Assembly (NCBI GenBank): GCA_040255675.1
Contig: JBDZVM010000021.1
Span: 3,973 to 67,972, forward strand
Source: JBDZVM01 sp040255675
Lineage (GTDB): Bacteria; Actinomycetota; Actinomycetes; Acidothermales; Acidothermaceae
DNA: 64,000 bases
Direction of reading: 5' to 3'
Numbering within the stretch: position 1 is the first letter of the stretch; the number at the start of each line of letters is the position of its first letter. Below the pieces are notes generated by a model. It searched no databases. It had not been told where the DNA came from and was given only the letters and a program-made list of their open reading frames with translations. This document shows, piece after piece, positions 8,505-17,751 of the stretch. Both the position numbers and the translations under genes were made by a program.

Positions 8505-10277
8505 GTGCCACCTGCCAAGAGGTCGAACCCGGGGCGCGCCCTGGTGCTCGTCTTGATCGTGTTGGCCGCTTTGTTCGGCGGCATGGCGGCCGCGAAGACG
8601 TACGCACCCGCACTGGGCCTCGACCTGCGCGGCGGTACGACGGTTACCTTGAAGGCCGAGCCGCTCGCCGGCAAGAAGATCACTCAGGACAACCTGAAGA
8701 CCGCCGTGAACATCATGCGCGAGCGCGTGAACGGCATGGGCGTCGGCAACGCGGATGTGCGCACCGAGGGCAACAACATCGTCGTCTCGGTGCCGGGCAA
8801 AGACACCCGAGGCGTGCTCGACCAGATCGGCGAGACGGCGTTGCTCAGCATGCGCCAGGTCTACAAGTCCAACGACCCGGCCATGACCGGGGCGGTTGTT
8901 CCCGACACCAGCCCGACAACGCCGTCGGCGACGCCCTCTCCCGGCACCGCGCCGTCGACCGCGCCGTCAGCGCCGGCATCGTCGCCCTCACCCGCGGCCG
9001 CTGGCTCGCCGTCGGCGTCTGCCAGCCCGAAGGCGCTGTCGGGCGGCACGAGCGGCTTCCACGCTCAGCCGGCGTCGTTCGTGAAGGCGGCCGCGAGCGC
9101 GAGCCCGGCCTCGGGGTCGCCGTCGAGCGCTCCCTCCAGTGAGCCGTCTCCCGCGACAGGCGGAACAGCCGATAAGGCCGAGACCACGCCGTCGCAAAAG
9201 CAGCTCGACGACTACGCCAGTCTCAACTGCCTCGACCCGAAGAACCAGCAGGGCGGCCGTGAGGACAACCCGTTGACCTTCCTCGTGACGTGTGGCAACA
9301 CCAACGGCACGTGGTACAAGTACATGCTCAACCCCACGCTGATCCAGGGCAACGAGATCGCCTCCGCCTCGGCGGTGCTCGACCAGACGGGCACCCAGTG
9401 GGTCATCAACATCAAGATGAAAGACAAGGCGGCGGCTCGCTGGGCCAGCTTCACCACGAACAACGTCGGCAAAGACACCGCGATCGTGCTCGACGGCCTC
9501 GTGATGTCGGCGGAGTACATCAGGGAGCCGATCCCTGGCGGCAATACGCAGATCAGCGGCAACTTCACGCACAAATCGGCGACCGACCTGGCCAACGTGC
9601 TGAAGTATGGTGCGCTGCCGCTGAAGTTCACGCCGCAAACGGCCGAGACGATCTCGGCCACGCTCGGTAACACGGAGTTGCGCGCGGGCCTGCTTGCCGG
9701 TGTGATCGGCCTGATCCTCGTGTTGCTCTACTCGTTCTTTTACTATCGAGGCTTGTCGATCGTTACGTTGACGAGCTTGGCGCTCTCGGCGGCGATCCAA
9801 TACCCGATCATCGTCTTGCTCGGCAAGGGCATCGGGTACACGCTCACCCTCGCGGGTATTGCCGGCCTGATCGTCGCGGTCGGCGTCACCGCCGACTCGT
9901 TCATCGTTTACTTCGAACGTCTGCGCGACGAAATTCGCGAAGGCAATACGCTTCGTAGCGCGGTCGAGAAGGGTTGGGTGCGAGCCCGAAGAACTATCGT
10001 GTCGGCCGACCTCGTGTCGTTGATCGCGGCCGTCGTGTTGTACTGGCTGGCGATTGGCGACGTGCGCGGCTTCGCCTTCACCCTGGGCTTGTCTACGATC
10101 GTCGACTTGTTCATCGTGTTCGCCTTCACCAAGCCGCTGATCACGCTGCTCGCCCGCACGAAGTTCTACGGCGAAGGGCACAAGCTGTCAGGTCTTGATG
10201 CCGCCCACCTCGGCGTCGACAAGTTGAAGGTTGCCGCGGCGGCAAGCCGTCGTCCGGCGTCGGCGAGGAGGGTGTGA
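8505..10277 (+). CDS. secD: protein translocase subunit SecD
   Basis: 590 residues from the GTG at 8505, chosen because AGGAAGAG precedes it by seven bases; a GTG at 8469 is also in frame. The N-terminal membrane helix is followed by the SecD signature LGLDLRGGTTVTLKAE, a periplasmic P1 region, and C-terminal RND-type helices including TAETISATLGNTELRAGLLAG and the DSFIVYFERLRDEIREG loop. About 100 residues (roughly 125-230) form a Pro/Ser/Ala/Thr-rich linker inside the extracytoplasmic region, a feature of actinobacterial SecD. SecDF uses proton motive force to complete export of preproteins. Its gene is one base before secF. Confidence 0.94.
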   Translation: MPPAKRSNPGRALVLVLIVLAALFGGMAAAKTYAPALGLDLRGGTTVTLKAEPLAGKKITQDNLKTAVNIMRERVNGMGVGNADVRTEGNNIVVSVPGKDTRGVLDQIGETALLSMRQVYKSNDPAMTGAVVPDTSPTTPSATPSPGTAPSTAPSAPASSPSPAAAGSPSASASPKALSGGTSGFHAQPASFVKAAASASPASGSPSSAPSSEPSPATGGTADKAETTPSQKQLDDYASLNCLDPKNQQGGREDNPLTFLVTCGNTNGTWYKYMLNPTLIQGNEIASASAVLDQTGTQWVINIKMKDKAAARWASFTTNNVGKDTAIVLDGLVMSAEYIREPIPGGNTQISGNFTHKSATDLANVLKYGALPLKFTPQTAETISATLGNTELRAGLLAGVIGLILVLLYSFFYYRGLSIVTLTSLALSAAIQYPIIVLLGKGIGYTLTLAGIAGLIVAVGVTADSFIVYFERLRDEIREGNTLRSAVEKGWVRARRTIVSADLVSLIAAVVLYWLAIGDVRGFAFTLGLSTIVDLFIVFAFTKPLITLLARTKFYGEGHKLSGLDAAHLGVDKLKVAAAASRRPASARRV

Positions 10278-10278
10278 G

Positions 10279-11559
10279 ATGACTCGGCTCGGCAAAGTCG
10301 GCCACGGCCTGTACACCGGAAGCGTTTCGTACGAGTTCGTCGGCCGGTGGCGTCGCTGGGTCGCGCTCTCCGGCGTCGTGATTCTCATCGGGCTGGTGGG
10401 GCTAGGCATACGCGGCTTGAACCTCGGCCTGGAGTTCAAGGGCGGCAGCGAGTTCACCTTCCCTGACAAGGGCTTCACGACATCTGAGATCAGCGGCGTT
10501 GTGTCCGACGCCGCGGGCATCAGCGACCCGGTCGTGCAGAAGCTGACCCAAAAGGGAGTCGGCGGCACGGTCTATCGGGTCGAGACGCCGGCCCTCTCGC
10601 AAGACCCCGAGAATAACCAGGTCGAGAAGGTCGTTTCCGCGATCAGCAGCAAGCTCGGGGTCGACAAGAACGCGGTCGACACGAGTACGGTCGGTGCGAG
10701 CTGGGGTTCTCAGATCACCCACAAAGCCATCCAGAGCCTGATCATTTTCATCATCGCGGTGGTCATCTATCTGTCGATCCGATACGAGTGGAAGCTCGCC
10801 GCTTCGGCCATCATCGCGCTGTTGCACGACCTGGTGATCACGGTCGGCATCTACGCACTGGTCGGCTTCGAGGTCACACCGTCGACCGTGATCGGTTTGC
10901 TCACGATCCTTGGATATTCGCTCTACGACACGGTCGTCGTCTTCGACAAGGTTCGCGAGAACACGCGCGAGATCGCCGGCGGTAGCCGTATGACCTACAG
11001 CCAGGCCGCGAACCTCGCGGTCAACCAGACGCTGGTGCGGTCGATCAACACCTCGGTCACGGCCCTGTTGCCGGTCGCTTCGCTGCTGTTCGTGGGTGCC
11101 GGCTTGATGGGCGCTGGTTCGCTCAAAGACCTCGCGCTCGCATTATTCATCGGCCTGGCCACCGGTACGTACTCGTCGATCTTTATCGCGACGCCGCTCG
11201 CCTGCGCGTTCAAGGAACGTGAACCGCAGTTCCAGGCGCTCTCGAAGCGGGTTGCCGCGCGTCAAGGAGCGACCGCCCGGACGCCGGTGGCGGTCGCCGC
11301 GGCCGCTGCCGGGCGCGGGGTCGTGGGCGGCGGCCGGTCGGCCACCATGCTCGCGGACGACGCCGACGACACCTTGCCCGCGCCGGGCACCGGCGGCGAC
11401 AGCGCCGACGAGGCAGCGTCGACCGGGGGAGCCGCGGCGGCCGACGTGTCGGTGCCGTCGAACCCCACCCCGAAGAGTTCCGGTGCCGGCGTGCGCCGTC
11501 CGAACACCGCGCAGCGACGTCCGGGCAACCGGCCGTCAGGCAAGAAGCGACGCAAGTAA
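10279..11559 (+). CDS. secF: protein translocase subunit SecF
   Basis: 426 residues. The ATG at 10279 follows a GAGGAGGG and the secD stop by one base. It shows the SecF pattern: membrane helix, then LNLGLEFKGGSEFTF, then the five-helix RND core with SIRYEWKLAASAIIALLHDL, LTILGYSLYDTVVVFDKVREN and the NTSVTALLPVASLLFVGAG segment. The C-terminal 100 residues are a hydrophilic Ala/Asp/Pro-rich tail ending in basic GKKRRK, probably cytoplasmic. It pairs with SecD as a proton-driven export helper. Confidence 0.95.
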   Translation: MTRLGKVGHGLYTGSVSYEFVGRWRRWVALSGVVILIGLVGLGIRGLNLGLEFKGGSEFTFPDKGFTTSEISGVVSDAAGISDPVVQKLTQKGVGGTVYRVETPALSQDPENNQVEKVVSAISSKLGVDKNAVDTSTVGASWGSQITHKAIQSLIIFIIAVVIYLSIRYEWKLAASAIIALLHDLVITVGIYALVGFEVTPSTVIGLLTILGYSLYDTVVVFDKVRENTREIAGGSRMTYSQAANLAVNQTLVRSINTSVTALLPVASLLFVGAGLMGAGSLKDLALALFIGLATGTYSSIFIATPLACAFKEREPQFQALSKRVAARQGATARTPVAVAAAAAGRGVVGGGRSATMLADDADDTLPAPGTGGDSADEAASTGGAAAADVSVPSNPTPKSSGAGVRRPNTAQRRPGNRPSGKKRRK

Positions 11560-11588
11560 CGGCATAGGTAGATCAGGAGTTGCCTTCC

Positions 11589-12119
11589 GTGGCCACCGAC
11601 GTCCGTGAGCTGATCATCGCGCTCATACGCGACGTCCCCGACTATCCGTCGCCGGGCGTGCTGTTCAAGGACATCACGCCGGTCTTGGCCCAGCCGGACG
11701 CCTTCGCGGCGGTCGTCGACGCGCTGGTTGACCAGTTCCCCATGGGCAGCATCGACAAGGTGGTTGGGATAGAGGCGCGCGGATTCATCCTCGCGGCACC
11801 CGTGGCATACCACCTGAACGCCGGATTCGTGCCGATGCGCAAGAAGGGCAAGCTGCCCTACGACACGTTCGAATCGAGCTACGCGCTCGAATACGGAAGC
11901 GCGACGATCGAGGTGCATCGCGACGCCTTCGCTCCGAACGATCGGGTACTCGTGGTCGACGACGTCCTGGCGACCGGCGGTACCGCCGCCGCGGCGCTCG
12001 AGTTGGTTTCGCGCGGCGGCGGCAAGGCCGTCGGCCTGTCGTTCCTCATCGAGCTGGCGGCCCTCGGCGGCCGCGCCAAGCTGCCCGACGCCGACATCCG
12101 GACACTGTTGGTCGTGTAA
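11589..12119 (+). CDS. apt: adenine phosphoribosyltransferase
   Basis: 176 residues. The PRPP-binding motif VLVVDDVLATGGT and the adenine-loop region IRDVPDYPSPGVLFKDITPV with GIEARGFILAAPVA identify APRT, which salvages adenine to AMP. The GTG at 11589 is preferred to an in-frame TTG at 11580 because an AGGAG at 11575 has good spacing to the GTG. Its place between secF and rel is the conserved actinobacterial arrangement. Confidence 0.94.
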   Translation: MATDVRELIIALIRDVPDYPSPGVLFKDITPVLAQPDAFAAVVDALVDQFPMGSIDKVVGIEARGFILAAPVAYHLNAGFVPMRKKGKLPYDTFESSYALEYGSATIEVHRDAFAPNDRVLVVDDVLATGGTAAAALELVSRGGGKAVGLSFLIELAALGGRAKLPDADIRTLLVV

Positions 12120-12180
12120 CTCGGCTGGTCGTGTAGCTACGCCGCTGCAATCGGCCCTCGCCCGGTAAACTGGACATTCT

Positions 12181-12200
12181 TGCTGGGCATAGTCCCAGCA
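12181..12200 (+). promoter_or_regulatory. small hairpin in the leader of rel
   Basis: TGCTGGG and CCCAGCA form a perfect 7-base-pair stem with a 6-base loop, just downstream of TAAACT (12166-12171), a possible -10 element. It lies in the 149-base gap between apt and rel. The role is unknown. Confidence 0.4.
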
Positions 12201-12268
12201 GGCAGATGGCACGAGCACACGACACGAGCACACGGCAAAGAGGGGCTGAGCAAAGCGAAGGAGGGCCG

Positions 12269-14716
12269 GTGCAAGGCAAGGTCGCTCCCGAAGGCGCGAC
12301 AAGCGCCCCCGCCGCGCCTGCCCCTGCCAGCACGCCGCCCGAAGAACGCCCGATTGAGCTGATAGGCACGTTCACCGAACCAGTCGACCGCGCCGACAGT
12401 CTTGACGACGAAGCGGGCGAGGCAGGCGAAGCGGAACATGCGATCTCGTCCGGACGCCGGGTACGCGCGAGGCTAGCGCGACTTGCCGCGCAGCGCGGAG
12501 GCGCAAGCACACCGCCCGTGCTCGACCCGCTGGTGCGGGCTATCCGCGCCAGCCATCCAAAGGCCGACACTCGCACGGTGCAGCACGCGTACGAAATCGC
12601 CGAGCATTATCATCGCTCGCAGTTTCGGCTCAGCGGCGATCCTTACATCACGCATCCGCTGGCGGTGGCGACGATTCTCGCCGAACTCGGCATGACGACG
12701 CCGACGATCGTGGCCGCGCTCTTGCACGACACGGTCGAAGACACCGAATACACCCTTGACTCGCTACGCGAGGAATTCGGCGACGAAGTGGCGGCTCTGG
12801 TCGACGGCGTCACCAAGCTCGACAAGGTGAAGTACGGCGATGCCGCGACCGCGGAGACGGTGCGGAAGATGGTCGTGGCGATGGCCCGCGATCCGCGCGT
12901 GCTGGTGCTGAAGCTGTCAGACCGGCTGCACAACATGCGTACCCTTCGCTATTTGCCCGTCGAAAAGCAGGAGCGCAAGGCGCGCGAGACCCTCGAGATT
13001 TACGCGCCGCTGGCCCACCGGCTCGGCATGAACACGTTGAAGTGGGAGCTTGAGGATCTGTCGTTCGCGACGCTTTTTCCCAAGCGGTACGAAGAAGTCG
13101 TGCGGCTCGTCACCGAAAGGGCGCCGAGCCGCGAGACGTATCTGACCAACGTGATCGACCAGGTCGGCGCTCAGCTTCGGGGCGCCAAAATAAAAGCCGT
13201 CATCTCCGGTCGGCCGAAGCACTATTACTCGATTTACCAGAAGATGATCGTACGCGGTCGCGATCTCAACGATATTTACGACTTGCTCGGCGTTCGGGTG
13301 CTCGTCGACACGGTGCGCGACTGCTACGCCGCGTTGGGCATCATTCACGCGACCTGGAATCCGGTGCCCGGCCGGTTCAAAGACTTCATCGCGATGCCGA
13401 AGTTCAACCTGTATCAGTCGCTGCACACGACGGTGATCGGCCCTGAGGGCAAGCCGGTCGAACTGCAGATTCGCACGCACGCCATGCACCGGCGTGCCGA
13501 ATACGGCATTGCCGCGCACTGGAAATACAAAGAAGAGTCTCTCGGCAGCGGGTCGTCGTCGTCCGGTAATGACATGGCGTGGCTGCGGCAGCTGCTCGAC
13601 TGGCAAAAAGAAGCCGCCGACCCGGGCGAGTTCCTTGAATCGTTGCGGTTCGACATCCAGGGCGCCGAAGTCTATGTCTTCACGCCTAAAGGCGACGTCA
13701 TCGCGTTGCCGCAGGGCTCGACACCGGTCGATTTCGCGTACGCCGTGCACACCGAGGTGGGCCACCGCTGTATCGGCGCGCGAGTCAACGGCCGTCTCGT
13801 GCCGCTCGACAGCCCCCTCGACAACGGCGACGCCGTCGAGGTATTCACCTCCAAGGCGCAAAGCGCGGGGCCGAGCCGCGACTGGCTGAAGTTCGTGAAA
13901 AGCCCGCGGGCGCGCACGAAAATCCGGCAATGGTTCGCCAAGGAGCGCCGCGAAGACGCGATCGAAGACGGTAAGCAGGCCATCGCGCGAGCCATTCGCA
14001 AGCAGGGCTTGCCGTTACAGCGGTTGCTGTCTGACGACGCGCTCGGCACGCTCGCGCGCGACATGCATTACACCGATGTATCGGGCCTGTACGCAGGCGT
14101 CGGCGAGGGCCATGTCACCGCGCAGACCGTCGTCCAGCGTTTGCTCCAGGCGCGCGGCGGAGCTGAGGGCGCGGTCGAAGACATCGCCGAAACCGTGCAG
14201 CCGGTCAAGCGCGGGGCCCCGACCCGACGGCTGCGTTCGGCGGGCGATCCGGGTGTCGTCGTCAAAGGCGCCACCGATGTGTGGGTGAAACTCGCGCGAT
14301 GCTGCAACCCGGTTCCGGGCGACGCGATCCAGGGCTTCGTGACTCGAGGCAATGGCGTGTCGGTGCACCAGGCGAACTGCATCAACCTCGTGACGATGCG
14401 CGCGAATGAGCCCGGCCGGGTGGTCGAGGTCGAATGGACTCCCGGCGCGTCGTCGGTGTTTCTCGTCGTGGTGCAGGTCGAGGCGCTCGACCGCAGCAGG
14501 CTTCTCGCCGACCTGACCCAAGTGCTGTCGGATCAGCACGTCAACATCCTCGCGGCGTCGGTCACGACGACCCGCGACCGGGTGGCGGTCAACCGCTTCA
14601 CCTTCGAGATGGCCGACCCCAAGCACCTCGGTCACGTGCTCAAGGCGGTACGCGCCGTCGACGGCGTCTACGACGCGTACCGGGTGACCACGGGCGCTAC
14701 CGCGGCACCGGCCTAG
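12269..14716 (+). CDS. rel: bifunctional (p)ppGpp synthetase/hydrolase, RelA/SpoT family
   Basis: 815 residues from the GTG at 12269, four bases after a near-perfect AAGGAGG; an ATG at 12206 is also in frame, so the start is uncertain. Domains in order are a disordered N-terminus, the HD hydrolase (YITHPLAVATILAELG, LLHDTVEDT), the synthetase (ISGRPKHYYSIYQKM, GRDLNDIYDLLGVRVLVD), TGS (VYVFTPKGDVIALPQGSTPV) and a C-terminal ACT domain. The synthetase has an RFKD motif, the RxKD form found in bifunctional enzymes, and the HD residues are intact, so both making and degrading (p)ppGpp is expected. It controls the stringent response at the ribosome. Confidence 0.93.
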   Translation: MQGKVAPEGATSAPAAPAPASTPPEERPIELIGTFTEPVDRADSLDDEAGEAGEAEHAISSGRRVRARLARLAAQRGGASTPPVLDPLVRAIRASHPKADTRTVQHAYEIAEHYHRSQFRLSGDPYITHPLAVATILAELGMTTPTIVAALLHDTVEDTEYTLDSLREEFGDEVAALVDGVTKLDKVKYGDAATAETVRKMVVAMARDPRVLVLKLSDRLHNMRTLRYLPVEKQERKARETLEIYAPLAHRLGMNTLKWELEDLSFATLFPKRYEEVVRLVTERAPSRETYLTNVIDQVGAQLRGAKIKAVISGRPKHYYSIYQKMIVRGRDLNDIYDLLGVRVLVDTVRDCYAALGIIHATWNPVPGRFKDFIAMPKFNLYQSLHTTVIGPEGKPVELQIRTHAMHRRAEYGIAAHWKYKEESLGSGSSSSGNDMAWLRQLLDWQKEAADPGEFLESLRFDIQGAEVYVFTPKGDVIALPQGSTPVDFAYAVHTEVGHRCIGARVNGRLVPLDSPLDNGDAVEVFTSKAQSAGPSRDWLKFVKSPRARTKIRQWFAKERREDAIEDGKQAIARAIRKQGLPLQRLLSDDALGTLARDMHYTDVSGLYAGVGEGHVTAQTVVQRLLQARGGAEGAVEDIAETVQPVKRGAPTRRLRSAGDPGVVVKGATDVWVKLARCCNPVPGDAIQGFVTRGNGVSVHQANCINLVTMRANEPGRVVEVEWTPGASSVFLVVVQVEALDRSRLLADLTQVLSDQHVNILAASVTTTRDRVAVNRFTFEMADPKHLGHVLKAVRAVDGVYDAYRVTTGATAAPA

Positions 14717-14741
14717 CCGACCGGTCGGCTCGACCCGCCGG

Positions 14742-15530
14742 TCAGCTGGACGGCGACGCGCTGGCGATTCCGCTCGGCGCCGTCGATGCCGGGCCGGACG
14801 CCGCCGGGCTGGTGTGCGAGGTAGCGAGGACGTCGACCACGAAAACGAGTTCCTCGTTCGGGCCGATCTTCGGAGACGACCCGGCCTCACCGTAACCGAG
14901 CGACGGCGGCACGATGATCTCGCGGCGTCCGCCGACGTTCATGCCGGCGACACCCTGCTGGAAGCCCGGCACGACGCCTTGCAAGGAGAACGTGGCGGTC
15001 TGCTCTCTCGACCACGACGAGTCGAATTCGGTGCAGTCGACGTACTTCAAGCCGACGTAGTTCATCGTGACGGTGTCGCCCGCTTGCACCTTTTCGCCCG
15101 AGCCGACCACGAGGTCTTTGGTCTGCAAGGTGGTCGGCACCGGGCCGGCGGGGATCGTCACCGTCGGCTCGGTCTTCAAGACCGGCGACACGCCAGGCGG
15201 CAAGATCGGGAAGTTCGGGTCGGTCGCCGAACTGGAGCTGAGCTTGGAGGTGCACCCGTCGGCGTGGGTAGCGGGAGGCGGTGCCGGGCTCGACGCTGAG
15301 CTCGCGCTGGGCGACGTGCTGACGGCGGGCGACGACGCCGAAGCGGCCGACTTGCTCGCTGAACCCGGCAGCACGATCGCGAGGATGATCCCGACGATCG
15401 CCACAACGGCGGCGGCCGCGCCTCCGATCGTCCAGCGCTGCCGTGCCTTTGCCCGTGCTCGCGCGCGCTCCTCGATGCGGCGCTGATAGCGCTCGCGAGC
15501 GATCTGACGCTTCCGCTCCTTGCCGGCCAC
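14742..15530 (-). CDS. membrane-anchored FKBP-type peptidyl-prolyl isomerase
   Basis: 262 residues. A very basic cytoplasmic N-terminus (residues 1-32) precedes one membrane helix (about 33-54), then a Ser/Ala/Pro linker and a C-terminal FKBP domain with VGSGEKVQAGDTVTMNYVG, PGFQQGVAGMNVGGRREIIV and PPSLGYGEAG. It probably folds exported proteins outside the membrane. The start is preceded by GAGGAGG. In mycobacteria the gene beside relA is a cyclophilin with a similar basic-plus-helix N-terminus; here the same position carries an FKBP domain. It faces rel tail to tail, 25 bases apart. Confidence 0.9.
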   Translation of the reverse strand: MAGKERKRQIARERYQRRIEERARARAKARQRWTIGGAAAAVVAIVGIILAIVLPGSASKSAASASSPAVSTSPSASSASSPAPPPATHADGCTSKLSSSSATDPNFPILPPGVSPVLKTEPTVTIPAGPVPTTLQTKDLVVGSGEKVQAGDTVTMNYVGLKYVDCTEFDSSWSREQTATFSLQGVVPGFQQGVAGMNVGGRREIIVPPSLGYGEAGSSPKIGPNEELVFVVDVLATSHTSPAASGPASTAPSGIASASPSS

Positions 15531-15726
15531 GCGGCCTCCTCACAATCGCAACCTGTCAGCCTGTGTGGCACCAGGCGTCAGCGGGCTGTATTTCCGAGCG
15601 GCGACAGTCTAGGGGTGACCGGTAGGCTCCATGCAGGACACCGGCCTTTCCTCAGGCTTCCTTCAGGCAAGTTCCGCTGGATCGCGCTGCTTTGTGCCTC
15701 CCTCGCCGCCGTCAGGAAGGACGATC

Positions 15727-16413
15727 GTGCTCGTCGTCGGGTTTCCGACAGGGGTCTTCGCCGCCAACTGTTACCTGGTCGCGACCCGAGCGGGCGAGCC
15801 GTGCGTGATCGTCGACCCCGGCCAAGACGCCGTCCCCGACATCGCCGCCGCCTTGCGCGAGCATCGGCTGAAGCCGGCGGCTGTGCTGCTCACCCACGGC
15901 CACCTCGACCACATGTGGTCGGTGCTGCCGGTTTGCGGCGAGCACGCCGTGCCAGCCCTCGTTCATCCGGCGGATCGGCACCTGCTGGCCGACCCGCTCG
16001 CGACGTTGCCAGCCGATTGGGTCGAGATGCTCGGGGTCGCCGGCGTCCGGTTCGACGAACCCGACGACGTCCGTGAGATATCGGACGGCGAGAAGCTGTC
16101 GATCGCCGGCGTTGACTTCACGGTCGACCACGCCCCGGGCCACACCGCGGGATCGGTCGTCTTTCGCGCGCCGGGTGATAGCGGCGACTCTCCGATGATG
16201 TTCACGGGCGACTTGGTATTCGCCGGGTCTGTCGGCCGCACTGACCTGGTGGGCGGAGATCCAGCGGCCATGCGCGAGAGTCTGGCCCGTGTGGTGCTCG
16301 CCGCGCCCGATGAGACGGTGGTGTTGCCCGGCCACGGCCCGCGATCCACGATCGGCCAAGAGCGATCGACCAACCCCTACCTGCGGGGCCTGACCTCAGG
16401 AGCGAGGCGATGA
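15727..16413 (+). CDS. metallo-beta-lactamase fold hydrolase, glyoxalase II-like
   Basis: 228 residues from the GTG at 15727, six bases after AGGAAGG. The metal-binding motif THGHLDH, the later histidine in DHAPGHTAGSVVF, the bridging aspartate in MFTGDLVFAGSVGRTD and the final PGHGPRSTIGQE are all present, so two metal ions can be bound. This is the standard gene between the peptidyl-prolyl isomerase and hisS in Actinobacteria and is often named hydroxyacylglutathione hydrolase. True substrate is unknown, since most Actinobacteria lack glutathione. The stop overlaps the hisS start. Confidence 0.88.
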   Translation: MLVVGFPTGVFAANCYLVATRAGEPCVIVDPGQDAVPDIAAALREHRLKPAAVLLTHGHLDHMWSVLPVCGEHAVPALVHPADRHLLADPLATLPADWVEMLGVAGVRFDEPDDVREISDGEKLSIAGVDFTVDHAPGHTAGSVVFRAPGDSGDSPMMFTGDLVFAGSVGRTDLVGGDPAAMRESLARVVLAAPDETVVLPGHGPRSTIGQERSTNPYLRGLTSGARR

Positions 16414-17750
16414 GCAAGCCGACGCCGCTGTCGGGTTTCCCCGAGTGGCTTCCCAAGGAGCGCGTTGTCGAGCAACACGTGCTCGACTCCATCCGCCGCA
16501 CGTTCGAGCTGCACGGCTTCGCCTCGATCGAAACCCGCGCCGTCGAGCCGCTCGACCAGCTGCTGCGCAAGGGCGAGATCGACAAGGAGGTTTACGTCCT
16601 CCGCCGGCTGCACGCCGCCGAGGGCGAAGGCGATGCCGGGCTCGGACTGCACTTCGACCTCACCGTGCCGTTCGCGCGCTACGTGCTCGAGAACGCCGGG
16701 CACCTCGACTTCCCGTTCCGGCGCTACCAGATTCAAAAGGTCTGGCGAGGCGAGCGGCCGCAGGAGGGCCGCTATCGCGAGTTCACCCAGGCCGACATCG
16801 ACGTCGTCGACCGCGACACCCTCGCGTTCCACTACGAGATCGAGCTGCCGCTCGTGATCGGCGAGGCGCTGGCCTCGTTGCCGGTCCCGCCGGTGCGCAT
16901 CCAGGTCAACAACCGCAAGCTGGCCGAAGGGTTCTACCGCGGCGTTGGAGCAACTGACCCAGCGGCAGTGCTGCGGGTCGTCGACAAGCTCGAAAAGATC
17001 GGCGCGGACGCCGTCAGCCGGGCACTCGTCGACGACGCCGGCCTTTCTGCATCTGCCGCGAAGGCGTGCCTCGAGCTGGCGAGCATTTCGTCGTCCGATA
17101 CTTCGTTCGTCGACCGCGTCAAGGCGTTGGGCGTGAACGAGCCGCTGCTCGACGAGGGGCTCGACGAGTTGGTGCGGGTGGTCGAGGGAACGTCGGCGTT
17201 GCGGCCCGGGCTCGTGGTTGCCGATCTGCGCATCGCGCGCGGGCTCGACTACTACACCGGCACGGTGTACGAGACATTGTTGTCGGGTCACGAGGATTTG
17301 GGTTCGATCAGTTCCGGCGGGCGCTATGACTCGCTCGCTTCCGATGGGCGCGGCACCTATCCCGGTGTGGGCATTTCCATCGGAGTGTCGCGCATTCTCG
17401 GGCGATTGTTGGGCCGGGGCGAGTTGGTCGCGTCACGCTCGGTGCCGACCTGTGTTCTGGTGGCGGTTACTGACGAGGAGCACCGGGCGCGGTCGAACTC
17501 GGTGGCGCAAGCGCTTCGGGCGCGGGGCATTCCGGTCGAGGTGGCGCCGTCCGCCGCGAAATTCGGCAAGCAAATTCGGCACGCCGACCGGCGCGGCATC
17601 CCGTTCGTGTGGTTCACCGGCGACGAGGGTGACGACGAGGGTGACAGCGTCAAGGACATTAGGTCGGGCGAGCAGGTTTCGGCCTCAGCCCACGATTGGA
17701 CGCCGCCGACCGGTGATTTGTGGCCCGGCGTGTCACGAAAGCAAGACTGA
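16410..17750 (+). CDS. hisS: histidyl-tRNA synthetase
   Basis: 446 residues. Class II motif 2 is FRRYQIQKVWRGERPQEGRY, and the histidine-binding HisA/HisB regions are visible as REFTQADIDVV and LRIARGLDYYTGTVYE. Motif 3 is GISIGVSRILGRL, and a C-terminal anticodon-binding domain follows. It charges tRNA-His. The ATG overlaps the preceding hydrolase stop, so the two are probably co-transcribed. The C-terminal end has a short Asp/Glu-rich insert (TGDEGDDEGDS), harmless in appearance. Confidence 0.96.
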   Translation: MSKPTPLSGFPEWLPKERVVEQHVLDSIRRTFELHGFASIETRAVEPLDQLLRKGEIDKEVYVLRRLHAAEGEGDAGLGLHFDLTVPFARYVLENAGHLDFPFRRYQIQKVWRGERPQEGRYREFTQADIDVVDRDTLAFHYEIELPLVIGEALASLPVPPVRIQVNNRKLAEGFYRGVGATDPAAVLRVVDKLEKIGADAVSRALVDDAGLSASAAKACLELASISSSDTSFVDRVKALGVNEPLLDEGLDELVRVVEGTSALRPGLVVADLRIARGLDYYTGTVYETLLSGHEDLGSISSGGRYDSLASDGRGTYPGVGISIGVSRILGRLLGRGELVASRSVPTCVLVAVTDEEHRARSNSVAQALRARGIPVEVAPSAAKFGKQIRHADRRGIPFVWFTGDEGDDEGDSVKDIRSGEQVSASAHDWTPPTGDLWPGVSRKQD

Positions 17751-17751
17751 G

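Noticed and set aside
14716..14729. GCCGACCGGTCGGC palindrome at the end of rel as a terminator
   Set aside because: Only a 5-bp stem with a 4-base loop and no T-run; could be chance in this base composition.
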